Shown here piece after piece: positions 1-7,279 of a stretch of 9,646 bases of DNA. Source of the DNA: Faecalibacterium sp. (GTDB taxonomy: Bacteria; Bacillota; Clostridia; Oscillospirales; Ruminococcaceae); contig JAHHRK010000057.1 of NCBI GenBank assembly GCA_020025795.1, positions 1 to 9,646 on the forward strand. The letters run 5' to 3'. The notes beneath the pieces are model-generated. The model was not told where the DNA came from. It saw only the letters and a list, made by a program, of their open reading frames with translations, and did not search any database. The first letter of the stretch is position 1. Each line of letters starts with the position of its first letter. Made by a program: the position numbers and the translations under genes.

Positions 1-108
1 GTGTGCGATGCGCTGCATCTGCTGGAAATCGAGCCGGAACCTGCACAATCTACCCCGGCAGAAGCAAATCCCGAACCGGGCACCGAAACCCCGGCGGAAA
101 AAGGTTGA
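1..108 (+). CDS. C-terminal end of an unidentified protein (5' end outside window)
   Basis: An open frame runs from the first base to TGA at 106-108 and gives 35 residues, starting VCDALHLLEIEPEP and ending TPAEKG. The tail is rich in Pro (6) and Glu (7) with Ala and Thr, so it is probably a disordered, acidic C-terminus. It is too short to assign to a family. A protein-coding end is supported by the open frame, by codon use like the genes that follow, and by the alaS promoter beginning exactly at its stop codon. No terminator hairpin is visible between its stop and the alaS promoter, so transcription may read into the alaS leader. The upstream start and the function cannot be seen. Confidence 0.6.
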   Translation: MCDALHLLEIEPEPAQSTPAEANPEPGTETPAEKG

Positions 109-133
109 CATTCCCGAAAAAAATGCTTATAAT
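105..133 (+). promoter_or_regulatory. Sigma-A promoter of the alaS T-box transcript
   Basis: There is a perfect -35 TTGACA at 105-110, a 17-bp spacer and a perfect -10 TATAAT at 128-133. Transcription should start near 139-141, just ahead of the T-box Stem I. The -35 box overlaps the TGA stop (106-108) of the preceding gene. A second TATAAT at 139-144 has no -35 partner at a normal distance. Confidence 0.9.
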
Positions 134-139
134 TTGACT

Positions 140-385
140 ATAATAATGCAAAAAAGGCTTTGATAGGGCCAAAGCATATTTCTCGTTCCCCAGAGAGAAG
201 GTCGTTTGCTGCAAGACCTTTGTGCGAGAGTATGCTAAGCCACCCTGGAGCTGCTGGTGAGAACCGGCCGCAGCGCAGCGTTACTGCGTACGAGTGGCAG
301 ATAGATTCTATCTGCAATTTGGGTGGTACCACGGATGCTGAAATAGCTTTCGTCCCTGTTTTGGGGGCGGAAGCTATATTTTTTT
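140..385 (+). promoter_or_regulatory. T-box riboswitch leader (tRNA-Ala sensing) upstream of alaS
   Basis: The leader shows the T-box parts in order. Stem I is closed by GGCTT (156-160) with AAGCC (237-241), then AGCATA (173-178) with TATGCT (231-236). Its distal part carries the conserved CCAGAGAG (190-197) and an AAGGTC/GACCTT hairpin (199-220). A GCAGATAG/CTATCTGC hairpin at 297-315 fits Stem III. The T-box sequence GGGTGGTACCACGG is at 321-334, and its TGGT (324-327) would pair with an ACCA tRNA end, as expected for A73 of tRNA-Ala. GGG (321-323) can pair with CCC (354-356) to form the antiterminator, which excludes the terminator. The best specifier candidate is GCT (234-236), an Ala codon. 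Known T-box behaviour is that uncharged tRNA-Ala stabilises the antiterminator and allows alaS transcription. The exact specifier position is inferred. Confidence 0.92.
343..385 (+). terminator. Intrinsic terminator of the alaS T-box leader
   Basis: ATAGCTTTCGTCCC (343-356) pairs with GGGCGGAAGCTAT and the G before it (364-377), with G-U pairs, across a short loop. A T run (379-385) follows. The 5' arm contains CGTCCC (351-356), the segment that the antiterminator sequesters, so the two structures are mutually exclusive. Confidence 0.9.
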
Positions 386-422
386 GCATGGAGATTTGCA
401 AAAGTAAGAGGAGAAGAACAAC

Positions 423-3077
423 ATGAAATGGACCGGTTTGAACGAACTGCGTAATGCGTATCTGAGTTTTTTTGAGAGCAAGGGCCATCTGCGTCTGGAC
501 AGCTTCCCGCTGGTTCCCAAGAATGACCCCAGCCTGCTGCTGATCAACAGCGGTATGGCACCTATGAAGAAATGGTTCCTGGGCCAGGAAGAGCCGCCCC
601 GTCATCGCGTTACCACCTGCCAGAAGTGCATCCGCACCCCTGACATCGAGCGCGTTGGCATCACCGCACGCCATGGTACCTTCTTTGAGATGCTGGGCAA
701 CTTCTCTTTCCAGGATTACTTTAAGGAAGAAGTCATTCCCTGGGCATGGGAGTTTTTGACCAGCGACGAGTGGATGGCTATCCCCAAGGATCGCCTGTAC
801 ATCTCTGTTTACGAAGAGGACGACGAGGCTTACGACATCTGGACCAAGAAGATCGGCATTGCTGAGGACCACATGGTTCGTCTGGGCAAAGAGGATAACT
901 TCTGGGAGCACGGCTCCGGTCCGTGCGGTCCCTGCTCTGAGATTCACTTTGACCGTGGCCCCGAGTACGGCTGCGGTAAGCCGACCTGCGGCGTAGGCTG
1001 TGACTGCGACCGCTATATGGAAATCTGGAACCTGGTGTTCAGCCAGTTCGACTCTGACGGCAAGGGCACCTACACCCGCCTGGAGCGTCCCAACATCGAT
1101 ACCGGCATGGGCCTGGAGCGCCTGGCCTGCGTCATGCAGAACGTGGGCAACCTGTTCGAGGTTGACACCGTTAAGGCTGTTCTGAACCACGTGGAAAAGA
1201 TTTCCGGCAAGGAATACAAGAAGGACGCAAAGACCGATATTTCCATCCGCGTCATCACCGACCACGTCCGCAGCTGCACCTTCATGGTGTCTGACGGCGT
1301 GCGTCCCACCAACGAAGGCCGCGGCTACGTGCTGCGCCGCCTGCTGCGCCGTGCTGCACGTCATGGCCGTATGCTGGGCATCGACCGCCCGTTCCTGGTG
1401 GAGCTGGTGGAAACCGTCATCCAGTCCAGCGAAAGCGCATACCCCGAGCTGCGTGAGCACGCTGATTACATCAAGCGTGTTATCGGCACCGAGGAAGAGA
1501 ACTTCTACCGCACCATCGACGCTGGCATGAACCTGCTGAACAACCTGATCGACGAGGTCAAGGCAAACGGCGGCAGCGAGCTGTCCGGCGCAGAGGTGTT
1601 CAAGCTGCACGATACCTTCGGCTTCCCCATGGACCTGACCAAGGAAATCGCTCTGGAAGCAGGTATTCAGGTGGACGAGGAAGGCTTCCATGCCGAGCTG
1701 CAGAAGCAGAAGACCCGTTCTCGTGAAGAGCGCCTGAAGAAGAATATTTCCGGCTGGAGCGCTGACCTGTTCGGCGAGCTGACCGTTGAGCCTACCGTTT
1801 ACACCGGCTACGAAAAGCTGGCTGACGAGGCTACCGTTCTGGCTCTGGCTGAGGACGAAACCCTGACCGACGGCGTTTCTACCGACGACGGCGCAAAGGA
1901 AGGCGTTCTGGTCATTCTGGACAAGACCCCGTTCTATGCAGAAATGGGCGGCCAGGTTGCTGACCACGGCATCATCACCACCGACGACGCAACCCTGCGT
2001 GTGCTGGACGTGAAGAAGACCCCCAAGGGATACTTCGTCCACACCTGCGTTTTGGAAAATGGCCTGATCAAGGTTGGCGACAAGGTCAACGCACAGGTGG
2101 ACAAGGCATATCATATGGATATTGCCCGCAACCACACCGCAACCCACCTGATGCAGGCTGCTCTGCGTGAGGTTCTGGGCGACCACGTCCACCAGGCTGG
2201 CTCCTATCAGGATGCAGGCGTCACCCGTTTCGACTTTACCCACTTCAGCGCCGTCACCCCCGAGGAGCTGAAGAAGGTGGAAGATATCGTCAATGAGAAG
2301 ATCATGGACGCTATGGATGTTGACATCCGCAACATGCCCATCGCTGAGGCTAAGCAGCTGGGCGCAATGGCTCTGTTCGGCGAAAAGTACGGCGAAGTCG
2401 TTCGCGTTGTCAACGTGCAGGGCTGGTCTACCGAGTTCTGCGGCGGTTCTCATGTGTCCAACACCGCACAGATCGGCTGCTTCAAGATCGTCAGCGAGTC
2501 CTCTGTTGCAGCAGGCACCCGCCGTATCGAAGCAATCACCGGCCGCAACGCTGTGAAGATGATGCAGGACAACGAAGCTACCATCAAGGAGACCGTTGCT
2601 GCCATCAAGGCTACCAGCGCAAAGGATCTGGTTGCTCGTGCCGAAGCTCTGGTTGCAGAGAACAAGGCTCTGGCTAAGGAGCTGTCTGACATGAAGGCTG
2701 CCGCTGCTGCTGCAAAGGCAAACAGCCTGTTCGACAACGCTGTTGACGTGGGCGGCGTCCGTGTGATGACCGCTAAGGTTGCCGGCGGCGCAGACGCTCT
2801 GCGCAGCATGTGCGATACCGTCCGTGAAAAGGCTGCGGATGCGGTTGCTGTTCTGGTCAGCGTGGACGGCGAAAAGATGAGCCTGGCTGTTACCGTTGCT
2901 AAGGACGCACAGGCACACGGCCTGAAGGCTGGCGCTCTGGTCAAGGACATTGCTGCGATTGCAGGCGGCAAGGGCGGCGGCAAGCCTGATTTCGCAATGG
3001 CTGGCCTGAAGGATGCTTCCAAGATTGACGAAGCTCTGGTTGCTGCTGCTGAAATCGTAAAGGCAAACCTGAAGTAA
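423..3077 (+). CDS. alaS: Alanine--tRNA ligase (AlaRS)
   Basis: This cytoplasmic class II synthetase (884 aa, normal full length) charges tRNA-Ala and hydrolyses mischarged Ser- and Gly-tRNA-Ala. The catalytic core includes motif 2 (TARHGTFFEMLGNFSFQDYF, residues 81-100) and motif 3 (TGMGLERL, 227-234). The editing domain has both metal-binding pairs, H571-x3-H575 (HTATH) and C673-x3-H677 (CGGSH). The C-terminal part is Ala/Lys-rich, with a likely coiled segment near 735-770 and the C-Ala (DHHA1-type) end with GGKGGGKPDFAMAG. A Cys-rich stretch, with C168, C171, C184, C189, C193 and C195, resembles clostridial AlaRS variants. The ATG at 423 follows GAGGAG (408-413) with 9-nt spacing. Codons are strongly biased (AAG, CTG, GAG, GCT/GCA), as expected for a highly expressed gene. 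Expression is controlled by the T-box leader. It appears monocistronic. Confidence 0.98.
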   Translation: MKWTGLNELRNAYLSFFESKGHLRLDSFPLVPKNDPSLLLINSGMAPMKKWFLGQEEPPRHRVTTCQKCIRTPDIERVGITARHGTFFEMLGNFSFQDYFKEEVIPWAWEFLTSDEWMAIPKDRLYISVYEEDDEAYDIWTKKIGIAEDHMVRLGKEDNFWEHGSGPCGPCSEIHFDRGPEYGCGKPTCGVGCDCDRYMEIWNLVFSQFDSDGKGTYTRLERPNIDTGMGLERLACVMQNVGNLFEVDTVKAVLNHVEKISGKEYKKDAKTDISIRVITDHVRSCTFMVSDGVRPTNEGRGYVLRRLLRRAARHGRMLGIDRPFLVELVETVIQSSESAYPELREHADYIKRVIGTEEENFYRTIDAGMNLLNNLIDEVKANGGSELSGAEVFKLHDTFGFPMDLTKEIALEAGIQVDEEGFHAELQKQKTRSREERLKKNISGWSADLFGELTVEPTVYTGYEKLADEATVLALAEDETLTDGVSTDDGAKEGVLVILDKTPFYAEMGGQVADHGIITTDDATLRVLDVKKTPKGYFVHTCVLENGLIKVGDKVNAQVDKAYHMDIARNHTATHLMQAALREVLGDHVHQAGSYQDAGVTRFDFTHFSAVTPEELKKVEDIVNEKIMDAMDVDIRNMPIAEAKQLGAMALFGEKYGEVVRVVNVQGWSTEFCGGSHVSNTAQIGCFKIVSESSVAAGTRRIEAITGRNAVKMMQDNEATIKETVAAIKATSAKDLVARAEALVAENKALAKELSDMKAAAAAAKANSLFDNAVDVGGVRVMTAKVAGGADALRSMCDTVREKAADAVAVLVSVDGEKMSLAVTVAKDAQAHGLKAGALVKDIAAIAGGKGGGKPDFAMAGLKDASKIDEALVAAAEIVKANLK

Positions 3078-3092
3078 TTCCAAATCCCTGTC

Positions 3093-3157
3093 AAAACAGA
3101 ATCAAAGCACCGCCATGTGGGGGATTCCTGCGTGGCGGTGCAGTTCTGTTTTATTTT
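3093..3157 (+). terminator. Intrinsic terminator after alaS
   Basis: A long two-tier hairpin is present. AAAACAGAA (3093-3101) pairs with TTCTGTTTT (3144-3152), and GCACCGCCA (3107-3115) pairs perfectly with TGGCGGTGC (3133-3141). A T-rich tail (3149-3157) follows. It lies 15 nt after the alaS stop and separates alaS from the next gene cluster. Confidence 0.88.
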
Positions 3158-3170
3158 CCTCGCGGAAAAG

Positions 3171-3186
3171 CGGTGCAAAGGCACCG
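3171..3186. repeat. Short perfect inverted repeat in the HIT gene leader
   Basis: CGGTGC (3171-3176), an AAAG loop and GCACCG (3181-3186) form a perfect 6-bp hairpin 15 nt upstream of the HIT ribosome binding site. No T run follows, so it is not a terminator. Both arms repeat sequences in the inner stem of the preceding terminator. No confident promoter was found in 3158-3217. Confidence 0.5.
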
Positions 3187-3201
3187 AATCATAAATCTGG
3201 T

Positions 3202-3210
3202 AAAGGAGGT
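3202..3210 (+). promoter_or_regulatory. Ribosome binding site fixing the HIT protein start
   Basis: AAAGGAGGT (3202-3210) is a full anti-16S match 7 nt before the ATG at 3218. It rules out longer in-frame starts upstream. Confidence 0.9.
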
Positions 3211-3217
3211 TCGTTTT

Positions 3218-3556
3218 ATGGATTGTCTGTTTTGCAAGATCGCCGCAGGCGAAATCCCTTCAAAAAAGCTGTACGAAGATGACCAGCTGCTGGCCTTTTA
3301 TGACATCGACCCGCAGGCTCCCGTTCACTTTTTGGTGATTCCCAAGCAGCATATCGACTCCGCAGCCTGCCTGACCGAAGAAGATGCAGCACTGCTGGGC
3401 CATGTGTACGCAGTGATTGCCAAGCTGACGGCTGAACTGGGCTGCGACGGCGGCTACCGTGTTGTGACCAATGTTGGCGAGGACGGCGGCCAGAGCGTGA
3501 AGCACCTGCACTTCCATGTGCTGGCAAAGCGCAGCCTGGCATGGCCTCCGGGCTAA
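3218..3556 (+). CDS. hinT: HIT family protein, HinT-like nucleotide phosphoramidate hydrolase
   Basis: The product is 112 aa, the normal size for the Hint branch of the histidine triad superfamily. These proteins hydrolyse purine nucleoside phosphoramidates and acyl-adenylates such as lysyl-AMP. The triad H96-L-H98-F-H100-V-L is intact, and the middle His (H98) is the nucleophile by family analogy. The N-terminal DCLFCKIAAGEIPS with C3-x2-C6 is typical of zinc-binding bacterial HIT proteins, as is IPKQHI at 41-46. The protein ends in AWPPG, like Hint proteins. After the triad it has AKR where many relatives have GGR. The start is set by a strong ribosome binding site. It is the first gene of the cluster running to RNase M5 and lies 49 nt before the phosphoribosyltransferase gene. 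The family is certain; the exact substrate is inferred. Confidence 0.93.
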   Translation: MDCLFCKIAAGEIPSKKLYEDDQLLAFYDIDPQAPVHFLVIPKQHIDSAACLTEEDAALLGHVYAVIAKLTAELGCDGGYRVVTNVGEDGGQSVKHLHFHVLAKRSLAWPPG

Positions 3557-3605
3557 GCCAAGGCGAAACCCTGTTCTGCCTGAATCGGAAAAGGAGACGA
3601 TACAA

Positions 3606-4145
3606 ATGAAAGATACCTATACTTTGCACGTTGCGGGCCTGACGCGTGAACTGCCCATCTGCCCGCTGAACGAGCATTTGAACATTGCTGCCTTCATCAT
3701 GCTGGGCGACGCAGAGCTGTCTGTGGCCTGCGCAGCCGAGCTGCTGAAGAAAGTGCCTGCGTTCGACGTCATCCTGACGGCTGAAGCAAAGGGCATCCCT
3801 GTGGCACACGAGATGAGCCGCCAGAGCGGCAAGCCTTACCTGGTTGCACGCAAGGGCAAGAAGCTGTACATGCGTGACCCGGTTGTTGTTGAGGACCAGT
3901 CCATCACCACCGCTGCCAAGCAGACCCTGGTCATCGACCGTCCCGAACTGGAATCCATGAATGGCAAGCGCCTGCTGATTGTGGACGACGTGATTTCCAC
4001 CGGCGGCTCGCTGCACGCACTGGAAGCTCTGGCTGCACAGAGCAGCTGTGAGGTTGTGTGCTGTGCTGCTGTTCTGGCAGAGGGCGACGCAGCCAAGCGC
4101 GGCGACATTGTGTTCCTGGAGCCGCTGCCCCTGATTGAGTCCTGA
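3606..4145 (+). CDS. Purine-type phosphoribosyltransferase (adenine PRTase-like)
   Basis: This is a 179-aa type I phosphoribosyltransferase, close in size to bacterial Apt and Xpt. The PRPP-binding loop LLIVDDVISTGGSL is at residues 123-136, with the acidic pair D127-D128. Upstream, ILTAEAKGIPVAHEM (56-70) and PYLVARKGKKLYM (77-89) match the E-A-[KR]-G and A-R-K segments of adenine and xanthine PRTases. Such enzymes join a purine base to PRPP to give a nucleotide (salvage, cytoplasm). The sequence does not settle the base: it lacks the LEYG-type segment of typical Apt, and Xpt-like use is possible. ATG 3606 follows AAGGAG (3591-3596) at 9 nt. The stop is followed after 1 nt by the comEC GTG start, which suggests translational coupling. 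Beside a HIT protein, a role in purine nucleotide turnover is plausible but unproven. Confidence 0.88.
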   Translation: MKDTYTLHVAGLTRELPICPLNEHLNIAAFIMLGDAELSVACAAELLKKVPAFDVILTAEAKGIPVAHEMSRQSGKPYLVARKGKKLYMRDPVVVEDQSITTAAKQTLVIDRPELESMNGKRLLIVDDVISTGGSLHALEALAAQSSCEVVCCAAVLAEGDAAKRGDIVFLEPLPLIES

Positions 4146-4146
4146 T

Positions 4147-6240
4147 GTGATAAAGCGGCCTGCATGTATCTGTGGAATCCAGATACTGGCCATTTTGTTG
4201 ATGGAAGCATACCTGCCGCGGGCGGTCGTTTGGCTGCCTGCGGCTTTTTCGGTTCTGGTGGGCGTTATCCTGTTGGCTTGTAAACAGAAATGGCCGGGGA
4301 AATGCTGTATTCTGGCCGGTACTTTGGCGCTTTTGTTGAGTCTGCCTGCGCTTGGCATGGAGGATAAAGCAAATCGGCTGTATGGCAGCCGCACCGTAGC
4401 AATGCGCGGTCAGGTGCAGCAGGTATCTTCCAGCAACGATGCTGAAACAGTGCGTGCCGTGATTTATGTAACCGAAGTGGAAGGCGAAGCGGCTTCGCTG
4501 CGTGCGTATTGTCCGCGTATGCCCCAATGTGAAACAGGCGAAATCATTTCCGGCAAGTTCGTTCTGGGCGGCTTGCCGCATGACGGGTTTCGCTTGCAGC
4601 ATTATGCAGACCGCATCTTTACGCAGGCCGATTACCAATCTGATTTTGCAGTGGAAGGCGTGTACCGCAGCCTTTCCCAATGGTTTGCCCAGCTGCAATT
4701 GACATGGGCAGGGCGAATTCGGTATTATCTAACCGAGGAAACCGGCGGCGTGCTTGCCGCAATGGCCACAGGCGACCGCAGCGGCATACCGCGCGCACTG
4801 TATAACGATTACAAAAAAGCTGGGATTCTCCATGTGCTGGTGGTCAGCGGCCTGCATCTGGCAGTAATCTGCGATTTGGTACCGCTGTCCATGCGGCGCA
4901 AAAAATACCGCGTTCGCTATGGCGTTTTGACCATTCTGCTGGCGCTGTTTTTCATGGGCCTGACCGGGGCGACGCCATCGGTGCTGCGTGCCGGTTTTAC
5001 CGTACTGCTGCACAGCACAGGTATTTTGCTTGGCCTTCCAGCCGACCCCATCACCAGCCTGGCACTGTCCGGCGTTATCATGTCCATCGGCAATCCGTAT
5101 GCGGTATGCGACATCGGCTTTCAGCTTTCGTTTTGTGCAACGGCAGGCGTTCTGGCGGCTTCGGCTATGGTAAAAGCGAGACACTTGCCGGATGAAAGTA
5201 CCACAGGCTTGCATAAAATTCACAATATGGTGGCAGAGCAAATGTTCGTTTCCACCATGGCAGCGCTGTTTATTTTGCCGGTGCAGCTGGCCTGGCATAT
5301 GCCTGTCAGCCGCTTTTCGGTGTTTGCCAACCTGGCCAGCTTTCTGCTGATTCGGCCGATGATTTGCTGCGGTTTGGCCGTGGCGGTGCTTGGCGGTATA
5401 CCGGGGCTGCATTTTATTGTGCGCGTTGCAGGTTTGGTGGGCGGCATTCTGGCGCGTGTGCTGAACGGTACGGTCAGATTTTTTGCGCACCTGCCCGGTG
5501 CGACCGTTCATCCGCAGCCACGCGTGCTTGTCAGCTTGGCGCTCACGGTGCTGTTGTTTTGGTGGATGTGTCGTCGCCGCCGATATGCGCCGCAGCTTGT
5601 GGCAAAAGCGCTTGCCGGATTGGCTGTGGCAGCGATATTGATTCATGGCGGACTGGACCATAATCTAATCAAAATCACCATGCTGGGCGAAAGCGACGCA
5701 CCTGCCGTGGTGGTAACGCAGAACCGCCAGGCGCTGGTTTTCTTTCGCGGCAACAAAACCACAGCCAAACAGATACGCGCCTGCCTGGACGCGCAGCACA
5801 TCGACGAAATCGACTATCTGGTGGATTTGCGCCTGAACGACCCCAGGCCTTGTCCGCTGGAGGCCACACGCTACAAAACGCTGGCGCAAACGGAATTCGA
5901 GCCGGTTATCCGGGAATATCCGCTGGACGATGTGATTTTGATTCAGACGATGGAGCTGGACGGCGGCATGGTTGCGCTTTGCTGCGGGCGGTATGTGGTT
6001 TGGCTGTACAGCGGTTCGTTGCAGCTGGAAAAGCAGGCAGACCACATGGAGCTGCTTTTGGCTTCGGAAGGGAACCCCGGCAGCCTGGCGCATTGCGATA
6101 CCATCTTATCCTTGAGCCGCAGCCCGGACTGGCTGAAAAAGCATCGAAAAGACAATGTGCTGTACGCCGATGGCACCGCATTGGTTCGGATTCGTCCACG
6201 CCGATGGAGCCGCAAATGGCCTGTGCGCATTGATACATGA
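4147..6240 (+). CDS. comEC: ComEC/Rec2-type DNA internalisation channel with a degenerate C-terminal domain
   Basis: This is a 697-aa polytopic membrane protein. Order of parts: an N-terminal helix cluster (about 8-24, 27-44, 54-70); a soluble OB-like DUF4131-type part (about 80-170); then the Competence domain with GVLAAMATGDRSGIP (201-215) and the hallmark HVLVVSGLHLAVI (229-241), and about ten more hydrophobic segments to residue 500. In the family, ComEC passes single-stranded DNA across the membrane. The C-terminal third (499-697) sits where the metallo-beta-lactamase domain belongs, but the HxHxDH motif is absent: the matching stretch reads IDYLVDLRLNDPRPCP (555-570). GTG 4147 is chosen because it gives MIKRP just before the first helix, as in other ComEC proteins. 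TTG 4135 would overlap the previous gene, and ATG 4201 would remove the first helix. The ribosome binding site is weak, so coupling to the upstream gene is likely. Only 13 nt separate it from holA. Confidence 0.92.
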   Translation: MIKRPACICGIQILAILLMEAYLPRAVVWLPAAFSVLVGVILLACKQKWPGKCCILAGTLALLLSLPALGMEDKANRLYGSRTVAMRGQVQQVSSSNDAETVRAVIYVTEVEGEAASLRAYCPRMPQCETGEIISGKFVLGGLPHDGFRLQHYADRIFTQADYQSDFAVEGVYRSLSQWFAQLQLTWAGRIRYYLTEETGGVLAAMATGDRSGIPRALYNDYKKAGILHVLVVSGLHLAVICDLVPLSMRRKKYRVRYGVLTILLALFFMGLTGATPSVLRAGFTVLLHSTGILLGLPADPITSLALSGVIMSIGNPYAVCDIGFQLSFCATAGVLAASAMVKARHLPDESTTGLHKIHNMVAEQMFVSTMAALFILPVQLAWHMPVSRFSVFANLASFLLIRPMICCGLAVAVLGGIPGLHFIVRVAGLVGGILARVLNGTVRFFAHLPGATVHPQPRVLVSLALTVLLFWWMCRRRRYAPQLVAKALAGLAVAAILIHGGLDHNLIKITMLGESDAPAVVVTQNRQALVFFRGNKTTAKQIRACLDAQHIDEIDYLVDLRLNDPRPCPLEATRYKTLAQTEFEPVIREYPLDDVILIQTMELDGGMVALCCGRYVVWLYSGSLQLEKQADHMELLLASEGNPGSLAHCDTILSLSRSPDWLKKHRKDNVLYADGTALVRIRPRRWSRKWPVRIDT

Positions 6241-6253
6241 CAGGAGGAACGCT

Positions 6254-7279
6254 ATGACAGCAAATACGCAGATTGCCGAGCTGGTAAAAAAGCAGTGCCC
6301 GGTCTATTACTTTGTTTCGGGCGAAGCGTATCTGGCGCACCGTGCACTGCACCAGGCCAGCACCCAGATTCTGGCCGGCGAGGACGAAAAAACCGTGCTG
6401 GACGAGCCGGCTCCTGATATTGAATCCGTCATTATGGCGGCAGGTACCATTTCGTTTTTTGGTACACGCCGTTTGATTGTAATGCCCAATCTGGAGCCTT
6501 CGGCCTATTCGGAAAAGGACTTTGCGGATTTCTGCGATGCCATTTCCAGCGCCGAAAATGCCGTTTTTGTGATGAGCAGTGTGTACCCCATCGAGTGGAA
6601 CAAACCGCGCATCCCCAAACAGATGAAAAAACTGATGGACCTGTGCCAAAAGCTGGGCTATGTGCAGGACATCGCCAAGCTGACAGGCCCCCAGCTGCGC
6701 GAAAACCTGATGCAACGCGCATCTGCACAGGGCACGACCCTTTCGGATGCGGCGGCACGCGCCTTAATCGACCGCAGCGGCGAGGACCCGGCTTTGCTGG
6801 AAAACGAAGTGGATAAGCTGTGCGCATTGTCTGGCTATCAGGTCATCAGCCCGGCCATGGTGGCACAGTTGGGTACACCCAACCTGGAAGCGGACGTGTT
6901 CGAGATGGCAAAGCTGGTCACGGCGAAAAATTCTACCGCCGCCTGCGAAAAGCTCCAGCAGCTGTTCAAGCTGCGGTACGAGGCCATTCCCATTGCCGCC
7001 GCACTGAACGGCAGCTACATTGATATGTACCGGGTCAAGCTGGGCCAGAGCCAGAAGCGCGGCTACGAAGCCGTCCACAAGGATTTTGGCTACAAAGGCA
7101 GCCCGTACCGTCTGAAATATGTGATGGACAGCGCACGGCGGTATACGCTGCCCCAGCTGAAGGAGTGCTTGGAAATTCTGGACACCCTGGACCGGGATTT
7201 GAAAGCCAGTCCGGTGGATGGCCAGATTCAGCTAGAAACGGCGCTTTGCTGTTTGTGCCGGGTAGGGGGCAGCCGATGA
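6254..7279 (+). CDS. holA: DNA polymerase III subunit delta
   Basis: The product is 341 aa, the usual length for HolA. It is the clamp-loader subunit that opens the beta sliding clamp during replication. The N-terminal VYYFVSGEAYLAHRAL (residues 17-32) matches the start of delta's AAA+-like fold, which has no Walker A P-loop. Further matches are the SFFGTRRLIVMPNLE region (about 67-81), LIDRSGEDPALLENEVDKL (about 175-193), and the C-terminal helical collar ending with LDRDLKASPVDGQIQLETALCCLC. ATG 6254 follows AGGAGG (6242-6247) at 6 nt. Position directly after comEC is the classic Firmicutes arrangement and supports the call. Its TGA overlaps the next gene's ATG (ATGA, 7276-7279), so translation of the two is probably coupled. 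Confidence 0.94.
   Translation: MTANTQIAELVKKQCPVYYFVSGEAYLAHRALHQASTQILAGEDEKTVLDEPAPDIESVIMAAGTISFFGTRRLIVMPNLEPSAYSEKDFADFCDAISSAENAVFVMSSVYPIEWNKPRIPKQMKKLMDLCQKLGYVQDIAKLTGPQLRENLMQRASAQGTTLSDAAARALIDRSGEDPALLENEVDKLCALSGYQVISPAMVAQLGTPNLEADVFEMAKLVTAKNSTAACEKLQQLFKLRYEAIPIAAALNGSYIDMYRVKLGQSQKRGYEAVHKDFGYKGSPYRLKYVMDSARRYTLPQLKECLEILDTLDRDLKASPVDGQIQLETALCCLCRVGGSR

Noticed and set aside
160..426. 88-codon plus-strand frame overlapping the alaS leader
   Set aside because: It starts at TTG without a ribosome binding site and lies across T-box structures and the leader terminator, which fully explain the sequence.
138..3083. 981-codon minus-strand open frame opposite alaS
   Set aside because: It is codon-aligned with alaS and open only because alaS lacks TTA, CTA and TCA. 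The product is low-complexity Leu/Val/His/Gln-rich sequence with no recognisable domain.
3216..4394. 392-codon minus-strand frame opposite the HIT and PRTase genes
   Set aside because: It is a shadow of two well-supported plus-strand genes and shows no domain or ribosome binding site.
3931..5661. Long minus-strand frames opposite comEC
   Set aside because: Their His/Gln/Arg-rich composition is typical of the reverse of a hydrophobic membrane protein gene; there are no motifs.
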